Assembly (NCBI GenBank): GCA_034522175.1
Contig: JAXHLQ010000001.1
Coordinates: 1,178,001 to 1,242,000, forward strand
Direction: 5' to 3'
DNA: 64,000 nucleotides
Source of the DNA: JAIPDZ01 sp034522175
GTDB taxonomy: Bacteria > Desulfobacterota > DSM-4660 > Desulfatiglandales > Desulfatiglandaceae
Under the pieces are notes generated by a model. It saw only the letters and a program-made list of their open reading frames with translations, did no database searches and was not told the origin of the DNA. Numbering within the stretch: position 1 is the stretch's first letter; each line of letters opens with the position of its first letter. Position numbers and translations under genes: made by a program. Shown here in pieces: positions 41,433-50,630 of this stretch.

Positions 41433-41722
41433 CCCTGTTCCTCACGCCAAGCCGCCAAGCCCGCCAAGAAAACCATTATCTTTTTGTGTTCCATCCTTCG
41501 CGCCTTCGCGTCTTTGCGTGACCAAGCCGCCAAGCCCGCTAAGACACTATAGCTTTTCAGGAAAATAATTTCTCAAAATGTCTGTAGCGTCAAGCTGTAA
41601 CCAGCTATATTTAATACGGAATCAGATTTAATCGAAATCAGGAATCGGAAATTTAATTTCTGAAGCACTATATCTCCTTTTTTTCGCTCCTCTTTGCGCC
41701 TTTGCGCCTTTGCGTGACAAGG

Positions 41723-42100
41723 CTACAGTCCATTTACCACCCTCGATATCCCATCCTTCAGTAGGGCCGATCCAAAATTGATGAGCATCCCAAGACGCAT
41801 ATCGGCCAACCTGAGGTACGTCAGAAGCTGCTTTTTGTGGACGGGCTGAACACTCTCAACCGATTTCAGTTCAATGATCACCTTGCCTTCAACAACCAGG
41901 TCCGCCCGAAACGCCTCGTCAAAAACCATATCTTCATACCGAATCCGGATAGAGACCTGCGCCCTCACATCTAATCCTCTCTTTTGCAGTTCATGAAAGA
42001 GGACCCTTTCATAGACGCTCTCCAACAGTCCCGGACCCAGGGCTCTATGCACCTTCATCGCCGCATCTACAATCACCTTTGCAATCTCATTCTCGTCCAT
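41723..42100 (-). CDS. GxxExxY family protein
   Basis: A 125-residue complete protein: ENEIAKVIVDAAMKVHRALGPGLLESVYERVLFHELQKRGLDV (GLLESVY at 24-30), DEAFRADLVVEGKVIIELKSVESV (D and ExK), QLLTYLRLADMRLGMLINFGSALLKDGISRVVNGL. Flanked by GCCAAGCCGCCAAG and TTTGCGCCTTTGCG strings on both sides (41440-41720, 42105-42315). 41433-41722 contains no other gene. Confidence 0.85.
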   Translation of the reverse strand: MDENEIAKVIVDAAMKVHRALGPGLLESVYERVLFHELQKRGLDVRAQVSIRIRYEDMVFDEAFRADLVVEGKVIIELKSVESVQPVHKKQLLTYLRLADMRLGMLINFGSALLKDGISRVVNGL

Positions 42101-42312
42101 AATTTCTCACGCCAAGACGCCAAGACGCTAGGTTGAAAGGGAAATAGATTTTTGTTGCATTATCACGCCAAGCCGCCAAGCCCGCCAAGATATCCCCTTC
42201 TTATTTTGCCTTTCTTCGCGCCGTTGCGCCTTTGCGTGAGACCGTATCTTTCGCACCAAGGCCCCAAATCTATCACACTTTTTTCTCTTTGCGCCTTTGC
42301 GCCTTTGCGTGA

Positions 42313-42570
42313 TCAAGGAGCCCAAGCCTCAGTCGGCGCTGCTTTCGGCCGCAGCACTTTCCCTACCTCTTCCAGCACCAAAGCCCTTTTTCTTCCTTTG
42401 GCTCTTACCTCTTCAATACGCTTCATGGCCCTGCGATCATAGTACCGCTCACCGCACTGAGAACAAACAGGTAGTTCCAACCGAATCAGAACGATATCAC
42501 TTCCGACCGGGATTTGCTCATCAACGGTTTTCAGTACGATAGCGTCCCCTTTACAGATAACGCATTTCAT
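42313..42570 (-). CDS. YgiT-type zinc-finger antitoxin
   Basis: An 85-residue protein: MKCVICKGDAIVLKTVDEQIPVGSDIVLIRLELPVCSQCGERYYDRRAMKRIEEVRAKGRKRALVLEEVGKVL. The CVIC and CSQCG knuckles and the long helical tail fit the YgiT family. Its start overlaps the stop of a DUF4258 remnant. The last codons (LRPKAAPTEAWAP) run into repeat DNA. Confidence 0.75.
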   Translation of the reverse strand: MKCVICKGDAIVLKTVDEQIPVGSDIVLIRLELPVCSQCGERYYDRRAMKRIEEVRAKGRKRALVLEEVGKVLRPKAAPTEAWAP

Positions 42571-42675
42571 TTTCTTCTCCTTCTGAAATCAATCCACTTG
42601 TCCGGATCAGGTTCCCCCTCTTCTTCCATTTCACAACGAGCATGCCAGCTATAAAATACGCTGCCAGATTCAAAA
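42568..42675 (-). pseudogene. DUF4258 toxin, C-terminal fragment
   Basis: SGSVFYSWHARCEMEEEGEPDPDKWIDFRRRRK is the usual end of DUF4258 proteins (EPDPDKWIDFRRR). The catalytic N-terminal half is missing; upstream is a sugar-transferase gene end with repeat codons. Confidence 0.6.
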
Positions 42676-42825
42676 CATCCCTGTACGCGCGCGATCAGCA
42701 TTTCCCAACTCAAAATTCCTCTTTTCTATCCTTCTTTGCGCCTCTGCGCGAATATTTTTCACGCCAAGTCCCCCAAGATCACTCTTTTGCCTTTCTTTGC
42801 GCCTTTGCGCCTTTGCGTGACCCAT

Positions 42826-43464
42826 GAATTCCTCCGCCGTCGCCTCACCTTCCGCCGATATCCCCTCCCTTTTCAGCACCTTCATCACCGTCATCCCGAT
42901 TATCTTCAGATCCAGCCCCAGGCTCCAATGATCCACATACCACACATCCATCTCAAACTTTTCTTCCCAGCTCAAGGCATTCCGGCCATTCACCTGCGCC
43001 CACCCGGTCAATCCCGGCTTCACCTCGTGCCTCCGCGCCTGCTCGGGAGTATACCGCTCCAGATACTGCATCAACAACGGTCTCGGCCCCACGATGCTCA
43101 TATCTCCCTTGAGCACGTTCCATAACTCCGGCAGCTCATCCAGCGAAGATGCCCGCAGTAACCGACCCAGCGGGGTCAAACGTTTCTCATCCGGCAACAG
43201 ACCTCCTTCCCTACCCCTTCCATCAGTCATAGTACGAAATTTTAAAATCGGAAAGGGCCTGGCGCCCACCCCAGGTTGCTCCTGACGAAACAGGACCGGC
43301 CGGCCCAGCCTTGCCCCAACCAGTGCGCCAATGCATACCAGCAATGGCGAAAGCAGAGTCAAGGCGGGCAGAGCAATTGCCAAGTCAAAAAGCCGTTTAG
43401 TGAAATCTTGATGGGTCTTCGTCAGCAATATCCTAAGCTTTTTGAATTTGGGCAGGAATGCCAA
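42826..43464 (-). CDS. Initiating sugar transferase (undecaprenyl-phosphate type)
   Basis: About 213 residues of family sequence: KRLFDLAIALPALTLLSPLLVCIGALV (membrane re-entrant helix), PFPILKFRTMTDG, DELPELWNVLKGDMSIVGPRPLLMQYLERYTPEQARRHEVKPGLTGWAQVNGRNALSWEEKFEMDVWYVDHW, then GISAEGEATAEEFMG. These are the hallmark motifs of PglC/WcaJ-type phosphoglycosyl transferases that start glycan assembly on undecaprenyl phosphate. The frame runs on into repeat codons (HAKAQRRKERQ..) to 42670. It overlaps pglD-like 43433. Confidence 0.85.
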
Positions 43465-44107
43465 CTGCTGTTACGCCTGCAGGTAGATCTCTTACAACCA
43501 CGGCGTTTGCTCCGACAACTGTATTTGGGCCTATGGTAACACCGGGCAATACAGAGGCATTCATGCCAATAAGTGTTGACTCCCCTATCCGGACATTTCC
43601 AGCCAGTTTGGCCCCGGGGCACAGATGAGCCCATGACTCCAGCGCACAGTCATGTCCCACGACGACGCCTACGCTTAGTATAATGCCGGGGCTTAACACA
43701 GCGTCAGCACCGATATGGACATGAGATAATACGACGGCTCCTCCACCTATTTCACAGCCTCGGATGAGCGTTGCCGACGGGTGTACCGCACTCACCAGAT
43801 GGAAGCCGTTGCGCTCAAGATGTGTTGACGCTTCAGCGCGAGCGGCATTGTCGCCGATAGCCACGATTGCCTATGAAACACCTTGTTCCTTCATTGAAAC
43901 CGTTTCATCCTTTCCCCCCAACACCCTATAGCCACAAACCTGGGTCCCCTGTTTGCCTTTATCATCATCTAACAACCCTACGATTTCATATTTTCCCTCA
44001 CTCTCAATGGTGGCGAGCACAACCTTAACGTGCCCACCTGCACCAAATACTACTATTAGCTCTTGCTCTTTATCCACGGTCTGTCCCTGATCTTTCGCCT
44101 TTCGCAT
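43433..44107 (-). pseudogene. PglD-like sugar O/N-acetyltransferase with amber codon
   Basis: The N-terminal Rossmann part (ELIVVFGAGGHVKVVLATIESEGKYEIVGLLDDDKGK..) and the C-terminal beta-helix (VAIGDNAARAEASTHLERNGFHLVSAVHPSATLIRGCEIGGG.., GPNTVVGANAVVVRDLPAGVTAVGIPAQ) are in the same frame. A TAG at 43871-43873 falls between GVS and AIVAIGDN, where Gln (CAG) is usual. The family acetylates UDP-4-amino sugars made by DegT enzymes. Restart at the GTG 43864 could give the separate C-terminal domain. Confidence 0.75.
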
Positions 44108-44149
44108 CTGAAAGTAGCAAATACATCTGCCTCATTACATCATCGCAGG

Positions 44150-44419
44150 TCACCCAGCAAACCCATTGGATAGTCGTCGTCTGCTGAATCCCTTTTCCAC
44201 AAATTTGCTGACAAAATGTGCGGCATATCTTCTTTTCGCCCATGCCTCTCTCAAATTAGCGCAAACTGACCGAGAACAACGTCTGATCTGGTCCGTCAGA
44301 GAATATTTTTCTTCTGAGGGCCAAGCCTTGCTCACAAAAAAGATCTCCATCGCTCCCTGGAATCCCCGGCGGTATACCACCAGCTCCCTAAAATGCCTAA
44401 TCCGCTCCCTCTTTTCCAT
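44150..44419 (-). pseudogene. Four-helix-bundle protein, C-terminally truncated
   Basis: MEKRERIRHFRELVVYRRGFQGAMEIFFVSKAWPSEEKYSLTDQIRRCSRSVCANLREAWAKRRYAAHFVSKF contains helices 1-3 of the family. The last 18 residues (VEKGFSRRRLSNGFAG) are unrelated, so helix 4 is missing. A TCTCACCTTCTC string lies upstream (44490-44530). Confidence 0.75.
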
Positions 44420-44514
44420 GATGTCTCCCCGCTGTCAGCTCAGCTTGTTATCAAAGAAGGTAAGAGGATCAGAAAATCAGAAGGTTAGCCTTACCCTCTC
44501 ACCTTCTCAGCCTC

Positions 44515-44736
44515 TCACCTTCTCGCCTTCTGCTCTTCTCCTACCCAAAACCTGCCACAAACACGGATTCTGTACGCACGCTCAATAGCTCTTGTCTTTC
44601 GTCTTTCTATTTCCTCAATTTCAGGGACGACATCCCTCTTGAAAACCTTCTTGTATTCCTCAAACTCCTCGGCGTCACGGCTTATAATTTCAGCATCCTT
44701 TGCGAAGCCATATTTCACCTCTATAGTTCTGCTCAT
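44515..44736 (-). CDS. Small charged protein coupled to C39-like gene
   Basis: A 73-residue protein: MSRTIEVKYGFAKDAEIISRDAEEFEEYKKVFKRDVVPEIEEIERRKTRAIERAYRIRVCGRFWVGEEQKARR. Not recognised. The last 15 residues overlap a CACCTTCTC string. It overlaps the end of the 475-aa gene at 44733 by four bases (ATGA), so the two are translated together. Confidence 0.6.
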   Translation of the reverse strand: MSRTIEVKYGFAKDAEIISRDAEEFEEYKKVFKRDVVPEIEEIERRKTRAIERAYRIRVCGRFWVGEEQKARR

Positions 44737-46160
44737 GGGTACCTCCTCAGGTTGTTCTGGTAAAGGGAAAATGGAGCCAACTCGGGAGAAAAAGTTAAGC
44801 GGTACATCTCGCCGGTAACAGCCCGATCATAGAGCAACATTTTTCTTTTATCATGGATGACCAGAAATGGCATATTCTCATAATGGTTGGCGGTGGCATC
44901 TATGATCCAGCGAAATTCGGCTTTACTCTGATCATAAACTTCGGGAGAAGCCATTTCGACAACCCATATGAACTTGGGCATGGGCAATTCAACCTGGGCC
45001 TTCTTCACAGCTTCACTGACGCCCTGTGATTGCCTTATCTCTCGCTTGTATGACCTCGAAGATGTCATGAACACACGGAGCACATACTTCTTTTCAGGCA
45101 GATCCAGAAGCCCGCCCCATCCCAATTTGTGACAAAGCTTGAGAACATTCTCCGCGTTGAGATACATCTTCTCGTATTGAGGCACAACAAACGAATCAAT
45201 GTCCTCCAGCCTGTTGATACCCCTCTCTACGCCCTCCCCTGCGTCGTTCGGGAGCAGGAAAAAAGGCATTCGATTATCGTCATTTATGACAAATCGGTCA
45301 ATACAATGCCTTGCCGATATGACCGGCTTTTCAATGTCGCGGCAGACCTCGGTAGCCGAGCGTAAAGGCCCATGTCCCAACACAGCTACGGCATGTTCGT
45401 TCCCGGCGCAGACAACAGGGACCCCGGATTCGACATAACAGTAGAGCAAATCGTAGAAAACCTCCTTATCCGCATAAAGCTCTTTGACAAAAATCTCGGG
45501 ATAAAAACCGATGGAAGCCATGACTTCGGAAACCTGTCCAAGAGTAAGCCCCCTTGAAGGAATGATTCTTCCCTCGGAGAGGTCTGTTACAGCCTGGGCA
45601 ATGTCAAAGGAAAGCCGTTCCGGATACAGGCCGTACTTTTCGCTGTAATACCTTGCAATCATCCAGCAGACAGAATGGGCGCATATCGTTACATCCGTGT
45701 CTTGGCTGATATGAGGGAAGCTTTTGATGTTGAGAGGAATTCCCATCAGGTTGTTCTCGAAAGAGGCTTCTGCAACAAAACCTTCGAACCCGGCAATGGC
45801 CTTAGGAGACAGCAGTGTTCTACCTTGTGGCGTCACCTCTGTAGGGCGTAGAACGATCGAGCCAAAGTAATTGGGGTTAAGCGGGTTCAGGTCCTCCAAG
45901 CCAGCGAGGTGTTGTCCAAAAAAATGCAATCGAAAGCAAAATTTGTCGTATTTTCGATGTCTTTTCGAATAGAAGCCGTAATAGGTGCTCCTGTAATCTT
46001 TGTCCACATAAGGGTATTCGATTAAAATAGTCCGAATGAGTGGGCTAAAGGATTTCCCCATCGAATCAACCAAATCCGTCGAAAGGAAATCCTCAGGGAT
46101 AACGTCCCAAAGTTTCGAGTAATCCGCATGCGACTCTATCTTAACAACCCCAATAATCAC
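44733..46160 (-). CDS. Large protein with papain/C39-like protease core
   Basis: A 475-residue protein. The N-terminal about 150 residues (NYFGSIVLRPTEVTPQGRTLLSP..) precede a putative cysteine-protease core: CAHSVCWMIARYY (C165, preceded by a second Cys at 160), GVPVVCAGNEHAVAVLGHG (H256) and DRFVINDDNRMPFFLLP (N293-D295). The spacing and the small-x-H-A-V-x-V-x-G pattern are those of C39-like peptidases. The C-terminal about 170 residues are unrelated. It starts at the GTG at 46160. The 73-aa partner is coupled downstream. Target unknown. Confidence 0.65.
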   Translation of the reverse strand: MIIGVVKIESHADYSKLWDVIPEDFLSTDLVDSMGKSFSPLIRTILIEYPYVDKDYRSTYYGFYSKRHRKYDKFCFRLHFFGQHLAGLEDLNPLNPNYFGSIVLRPTEVTPQGRTLLSPKAIAGFEGFVAEASFENNLMGIPLNIKSFPHISQDTDVTICAHSVCWMIARYYSEKYGLYPERLSFDIAQAVTDLSEGRIIPSRGLTLGQVSEVMASIGFYPEIFVKELYADKEVFYDLLYCYVESGVPVVCAGNEHAVAVLGHGPLRSATEVCRDIEKPVISARHCIDRFVINDDNRMPFFLLPNDAGEGVERGINRLEDIDSFVVPQYEKMYLNAENVLKLCHKLGWGGLLDLPEKKYVLRVFMTSSRSYKREIRQSQGVSEAVKKAQVELPMPKFIWVVEMASPEVYDQSKAEFRWIIDATANHYENMPFLVIHDKRKMLLYDRAVTGEMYRLTFSPELAPFSLYQNNLRRYP

Positions 46161-46241
46161 CGTCTTCCCCTCTCACCTTCTTCCCCTTTTTGTGGCTATC
46201 ATTCTTTATCTTTTATACATGTGCTTTTTGTGCCTTTTTGT

Positions 46242-46277
46242 TTACCCAGTGAAACCTATCTTCTTGTTTCACCGGGG
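46242..46277 (+). repeat. TTTACCCAGTGAAACC..TTTCACCGGGG element
   Basis: Inserted between TGCCTTTTTG and CGGCTAATA, the same string that is filled with a GTTAAA-armed element at 39222. 46280-46550 consists of AATCTGCGTC and GTGCTCTTTGTGG strings with no gene. Confidence 0.8.
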
Positions 46278-46547
46278 CGGCTAATACCCTTCGTGCCCTT
46301 TGTGCTCTTTGTGGTAGAATTCTCTCTCACCCCTCTTTCAACCTTCTGCGCCTTTTTGCGCCACCAGGATTTTAGCATTCCCCAATCTGCGTCAATCATG
46401 CCTTAATCTGCGTCCATCTGCGTAATCTGATCCACAGATTTCACAGATTCTTTTCCCTCTTCTCTAATCTGCGCAACCCTACGTAATCTGTAGATTCTTG
46501 TGCTTTTTTTAATCTGCGTGAATCTGCGTAATCTGTGGATTGAACTC

Positions 46548-46950
46548 TGGCATCGTCGCTTCCCCTCCGCCGATATCCCCTCCCTTTTCAGCACCTTCAA
46601 GACCGTCATGCCGATAATCTTCAAATCCAGGGCCGGCGACCAATGATCCACATACCAGACATCCATCTCAAACTTCTCTTCCCAGCTCAAGGCATTACGC
46701 CCGTTCACCTCTCGCCGCGACTTACCGATTTCGGGTTTGACCAGAAAGCGGTAAATGGGAGGGATGATTTACCGAAATCAGGTTTGACGTGAAATCGGTA
46801 AAGGAGGGTTGGCTGGTCAGGGTTTTGAGGATGAGACGGATGTCTGTCCAAAAAGACCAATTTTGAACGTATTGGCGGTTGAGGCGTACTTTGTCGGGCC
46901 AGAGAACGTCGTTGTTGTATCGATCGGGATCATCCTGTGCCGCCAGGATT
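46548..46950 (-). pseudogene. Duplicate composite: sugar transferase fragment, REP pair, second fragment
   Basis: 46548-46708 reads NGRNALSWEEKFEMDVWYVDHW.. to LKREGISAEG. 46722-46802 is the REP pair. 46812-46950 reads LAAQDDPDRYNNDVLWPDKVRLNRQYVQNWSFWTDIRLILKTL. The order and junctions are the same as at 39258-39745, although the sequences have diverged, so the composite was duplicated. The 5' junction adds AATCTGTGGATTGAAC repeat codons. Confidence 0.8.
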
Positions 46951-46985
46951 ACCCAAAAGAGCCTTGGGTGGAAATGGGTAGGAGA

Positions 46986-47546
46986 TTATGCCAATGCGTC
47001 TGTTTCCATCTCCATCAAACACTCAGAAAGATTCTCCAGTGAATCCGGGCCGCCCACCTGCCGCCATATTTCGACAGAACCCGGGAAGGTATATCGTTTC
47101 AGGATGAATGTCCGCTTTTCCGGGTCTTCCAGACAAAATCGAAATACGGGCGTAAAAGAAACCGTATAATCAATCGCCTCCTCAACAGTGCATCCGTTTA
47201 CAGACGCACCATCAAATACCTCTTTCAAGACATCGACATCCTCATTCGACTGGAAAACAGTTATGTCATTTTCCCGGACATCGACGACATACCGCCTGGA
47301 TGTCGACAGCTTGTGGATATACTGATCAACCAGTTGTTTTTCTGTATTCGAAATATGGATTGGCCGGACCTTTCGCAAAAAAACCCGGGCATTGGGATCT
47401 TCGTATATCTCAAATCCCTCTGGCACGACATCAACAAGCTTTCCGTCAAGACTGTCTGAAAAGAAATAGCGTGCCTCGCCGGATTTTTCCGTATCCTCAT
47501 GAAGGTAATAGCTAACTTTTTTCCTGTTTGTATATTGAACAGACAC
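46986..47546 (-). CDS. Hypothetical protein (186 aa)
   Basis: Not recognised: VSYYLHEDTEKSGEARYFFSDSLDGKLVDVVPEGFEIYEDPNARVFLRKVRPIHISNTEKQLVDQYIHKLSTSRRYVVDVRENDITVFQSN.. and a C-terminal TFPGSVEIWRQVGGPDSLENLSECLMEMETD. A mixed alpha/beta, acidic soluble protein, apparently complete. No operon partner is nearby. Confidence 0.6.
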   Translation of the reverse strand: MSVQYTNRKKVSYYLHEDTEKSGEARYFFSDSLDGKLVDVVPEGFEIYEDPNARVFLRKVRPIHISNTEKQLVDQYIHKLSTSRRYVVDVRENDITVFQSNEDVDVLKEVFDGASVNGCTVEEAIDYTVSFTPVFRFCLEDPEKRTFILKRYTFPGSVEIWRQVGGPDSLENLSECLMEMETDALA

Positions 47547-47634
47547 TATGGCCCCCTTTGTATTTGTTGATTAACCACAGACCCACACAGACATAAGCCC
47601 CTTTTCTTTGTTTTTCTCTGTGGCTAATTCCTCT

Positions 47635-47839
47635 TCACAGCCCCATCATAAACTCAACCTGGTCCCTGACTTCGGGCGAAAGGCTTTCCTCCTCCTTAAA
47701 CATCTGTTCTCAGAAGACACAATCCCGGATCAATTAGCTTGGCTACCTGTTTGAGATCCTCATACATCAGCCCGCCGAACTCCCTTTCAAACAACTCCGT
47801 GATCTCTCTCGCCACCTTGATGTGTTTATCCTCAGGCAT
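47635..47839 (-). pseudogene. Small gene remnant in two frames
   Basis: MPEDKHIKVAREITELFEREFGGLMYEDLKQVAKLIDPGLCLLRTDV (47839-47696) overlaps MFKEEESLSPEVRDQVEFMMGL (47703-47635) in another frame. Together they read like one helical protein of about 68 residues split by a frameshift. Family not recognised. Confidence 0.4.
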
Positions 47840-47954
47840 TCTATTCTCCTTCATATTCGCGGCAAAAAGTCACAAAACGCACAAAAAATCAAAATTGAGA
47901 TTCCATGGAAGTCTCCATTTTGTGCCTCTTTGCAGCCATTAATCTGCGCAAATC

Positions 47955-48115
47955 TGCGCCTGCCCTGTGAAACCTTCTTGCCCTTGTTTCACCGGGGTAA
48001 TCTGCGGATCAGCTTTGACCTTTCAGCTTCTATTTCTGCGCCTCTTGTGCCTTTTTGTTTACCCCGTGAAACCTTTTTTGGTGTTTCACCGGGGTAGCTC
48101 CAGAAGATCGTACTG
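47955..48115 (+). repeat. GTGAAACC elements in ATCTGCG strings
   Basis: CCTGCCCTGTGAAACC..GTTTCACCGGGG sits between AAATCTGCG and TAATCTGCGGATC (about 47960-47999). TTTACCCCGTGAAACC..GTTTCACCGGGG with a following GTAGCTCCAG..CGTACTGGG is at 48058-48117. Confidence 0.78.
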
Positions 48116-48238
48116 GGACGCGAGGCACCACAATAAGCTTACAAAGCTACCAACGTCCCCTATTTCTCTGACTTTTTACGAGTCCATCAAACTTTTCTTG
48201 CTTCGTGCTGTTAGGAGGGTCAGAAAATCAGGAGGGGT

Positions 48239-48556
48239 TCAGGCAACAGCCTCGATTCCCTTTCGATCGACCAAGTTCAGGAGTTTGACCGCCGCAGGCC
48301 CGGGCCTTTTTCCACCCGACTCCCAGCCTGCCACGGATGTCTTGCTCACATTCAGATAAGCGGCAAAAACGGCCTGGCTGACACGATAGCGCATCCGTAT
48401 CTGCTTGATCTCCTCGGGCTTATATGCCCTTACGGGAGTCAGGCAAAGCGCGTCAAACTCGCGCATGGTCGTCTCATTCATGATCCCGGCATCATACAAG
48501 CCCTTCGCTGTCTCATGTACAACCGCCAGTATATTGTCTGCTCTTTCACTCATCAC
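48239..48556 (-). CDS. HTH (Xre-type) antitoxin
   Basis: A 105-residue protein: MREFDALCLTPVRAYKPEEIKQIRMRYRVSQAVFAAYLNVSKTSVAGWESGGKRPGPAAVKLLNLVDRKGIEAVA. Complete, with the C-terminal ending (KLLNLVDRKGIEA) that both copies A and B above have lost. The toxin gene lies upstream and overlaps by 11 bp. Confidence 0.85.
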   Translation of the reverse strand: MMSERADNILAVVHETAKGLYDAGIMNETTMREFDALCLTPVRAYKPEEIKQIRMRYRVSQAVFAAYLNVSKTSVAGWESGGKRPGPAAVKLLNLVDRKGIEAVA

Positions 48557-48920
48557 ATTTCACCTCACGCAGCTCGCCAGAATCGAGAGCTGCCCGGATC
48601 TCACCTGGCTTCATTGCCATATAAAATTTTGCCAGGTTTTTCAATGCCTTTAATTCCTTATCCTGTATATTTGGCAACCTGCTTTTGGGAAACAGATATA
48701 GGAAGAAGGCTTTTTCACCCTGCTGAAACCCAAGAAGTGTTCTCCAGCTTCCGCGTTTCCCGTGTCCAGGCATAGCGATCCTTTTCTTAAACAGACTCCC
48801 TCCGAGAGTTGCATCAATCAACCCTTCGTTCATCTCATCAACTGCACGGCAAATCTGGTCATTCTCCAGTCCCTGGTGTGCAGCCAGCCGCATAAACGGC
48901 TTTGACAGGTAGACATTCAA
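48546..48920 (-). CDS. RelE/HigB-like toxin, intact pair
   Basis: A 124-residue protein: LSKPFMRLAAHQGLENDQICRAVDEMNEGLIDATLGGSLFKKRIAMPGHGKRGSWRTLLGFQQGEKAFFLYLFPKSRLPNIQDKELKALKNLAKFYM. Same family as copies A and B, but a divergent member. With 48239-48556 it forms an intact toxin-first, antitoxin-second operon. Confidence 0.83.
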   Translation of the reverse strand: MNVYLSKPFMRLAAHQGLENDQICRAVDEMNEGLIDATLGGSLFKKRIAMPGHGKRGSWRTLLGFQQGEKAFFLYLFPKSRLPNIQDKELKALKNLAKFYMAMKPGEIRAALDSGELREVKCDE

Positions 48921-49264
48921 GCCAAGAATTTCCCTGACGTCATGCTTTATATAACTCAGTTATACGCATAAAGTCAACCCCTCTTCGCCAATGCCCGTTG
49001 AATGCGTATCCATTTCTCTATGGCGGCGTCTATTCGGTCGAGTTGTGCACTTCTTTGAGCTTTGAGCTTTCAGCTTCTCTATCTGCGTAATCTGCGGACC
49101 CCAGGGCAATACTCACCCGCGCCACCTCAAAGATCTCCTCCGGCTCGATGGGCGACGCTCCCCACCCTCTCACCTTCTCACCCTCTCCCCACCCCTCTGT
49201 CCCTCAGTCTCTCCGTCCCTCAGTCTCTCCGTCCCTCAGTCCCTCAGTCTCTCCGTCCCCATCC

Positions 49265-49560
49265 TCCAGCGCCGTCCTTTTTACCACCAGGTTAAAATCG
49301 TCCAGTGCGTGGGATGAGGGTGATTCAGACAGAGGTCCCGTACTGTAGGCCCATTTGATGAGCTTGATATCCGGCTGCTGGTCCCGGCCCGCCGTGATTT
49401 CAATACCGGTGATACAGCGGGGATGGACGCAGGACCCGGTGTTGTGATAGGCCGGATCTGGGGATTTGTGTTCAATACCCGGGGTCCCGATCCCAAGATG
49501 AAGCAGCCATTTTTCAGTAAGAGAGAGATTTCTGAAGACCGGCCGATGGGTATGACCCGC
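49265..49560 (-). pseudogene. Metallophosphoesterase, C-terminal fragment
   Basis: The minus strand reads IAGHTHRPVFRNLSLTEKWLLHLGIGTPGIEHKSPDPAYHNTGSCVHPRCITGIEI.. to LDDFNLVVKRTALED. It breaks at the ATTGCGGGT codons (49562) into a CCGATGTC repeat. The N-terminal part of this copy is at 50105-50272, on the far side of a four-helix-bundle gene. Confidence 0.82.
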
Positions 49561-49620
49561 AATGTTTCCGATGTCAGATGTCGGATGTCGGATATCCGAT
49601 GTCCGAGGGCTTTACCGATA

Positions 49621-50007
49621 TCAGCCTGGTTTAGTCAAGAAAGGTAGAGGGTTGTTCAGCATGGCGCCGAGCATCGATCCAACGGCACGGTTCTCTTCGG
49701 CCAGCCGGCTGTGATCTCCAGCGTTCAGGTATTTGCAATCCAAAGCGTAGTCCAACCACGTGTCGGTCTCACCGTTTTCGCCATCAGCATCCGTCAACTT
49801 ACTGATGAAATGAGCTTCGTACCTGCGTTTTGCCCAGGCTTCACGAATGTTGGCACATACCGAACGTGACGCCCGCCTGATTTGATCTGTCAGGGAATAT
49901 TTTTCTTCGGCAGGCCAGGCCTTGCTCAATTCGAATATCTCCATCGACAAGGCGTAGGCTCTCTTATACACGCGGAGATCCTTCGCCGACCTTATCTGTT
50001 CCGTCAT
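49621..50007 (-). CDS. Four-helix-bundle protein (23S-IVP type)
   Basis: About 129 residues from the ATG at 50007: MTEQIRSAKDLRVYKRAYALSMEIFELSKAWPAEEKYSLTDQIRRASRSVCANIREAWAKRRYEAHFISKLTDADGENGETDTWLDYALDCKYLNAGDHSRLAEENRAVGSMLGAMLNNPLPFL. All four helices are present. It is bracketed by CCGATGTC and TCAGATGTC strings (49565-49610, 50030-50105) and lies between two parts of a metallophosphoesterase gene. An interrupted homologue is at 22296-23157. Confidence 0.82.
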   Translation of the reverse strand: MTEQIRSAKDLRVYKRAYALSMEIFELSKAWPAEEKYSLTDQIRRASRSVCANIREAWAKRRYEAHFISKLTDADGENGETDTWLDYALDCKYLNAGDHSRLAEENRAVGSMLGAMLNNPLPFLTKPG

Positions 50008-50104
50008 CCTTTCACCCCCTTCGCGGACATCGGACAACGGGCATCGGACCTCTGTCTTTCCCCTCTGACATCGGACATCGGACATCTGACATCTGGCATC
50101 TCAG

Positions 50105-50272
50105 GTAATAATCAAGCGCGCATTTGTAGACCAGCGAATTATGGGCAAAATCATCCGAACCGCTCCCATCGCCCCGATGCATATCGCTCATAACGATGAG
50201 CTTTGTATCCGCGGACAGCGGCAGTCGCTTGATCCTGGTCTTTAGAGAATAGGAGTCTTTGAAATCGCTCAT
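50105..50272 (-). pseudogene. Metallophosphoesterase, N-terminal fragment
   Basis: MSDFKDSYSLKTRIKRLPLSADTKLIVMSDMHRGDGSGSDDFAHNSLVYKCALDYYL with the SDMHRGD metal motif in frame. It breaks right after CALDYYL into a TGCCAGATGTCAGATGTC repeat. A REP half (50289-50315) lies upstream, as at 36121. Confidence 0.82.
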
Positions 50273-50630
50273 CGTCAATCGCGCGCAACTTACCCATTAT
50301 AGCTTTGAGCCGAAATCGTTGACACATCGGACTTCTGACATCTCGGCTAATCATCTGCGCCAATCTGATCCACAGATTTTACCGATTACACGGATTATTC
50401 TTCGTACCTCAATCTGCGTCAATCTGCGAAATCTGCGGATCGTCTTCAGTCCTCTGACCTCCGACATCGGACCCCTGACTCCTGTCCCTCAGTCCCCCGA
50501 CCCCCACACTGCCAGGAGTCAGGAATCAGTCAGTCAGTGGTCAACCTCCCGATTCCCGACCCCCGACTCCTGTCCCTTCGTCTCTCCGTCCCTAAGTCCC
50601 TCAGTCCCCCGACTCCCGACTCCCGACTCC

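Noticed and set aside
50320..50460. Repeated AATCTGCG words looked like a CRISPR array here and at 46380-46550.
   Set aside because: Word length is 8-20 bp with no constant repeat-spacer period, no unique spacers and no cas genes anywhere in the window.
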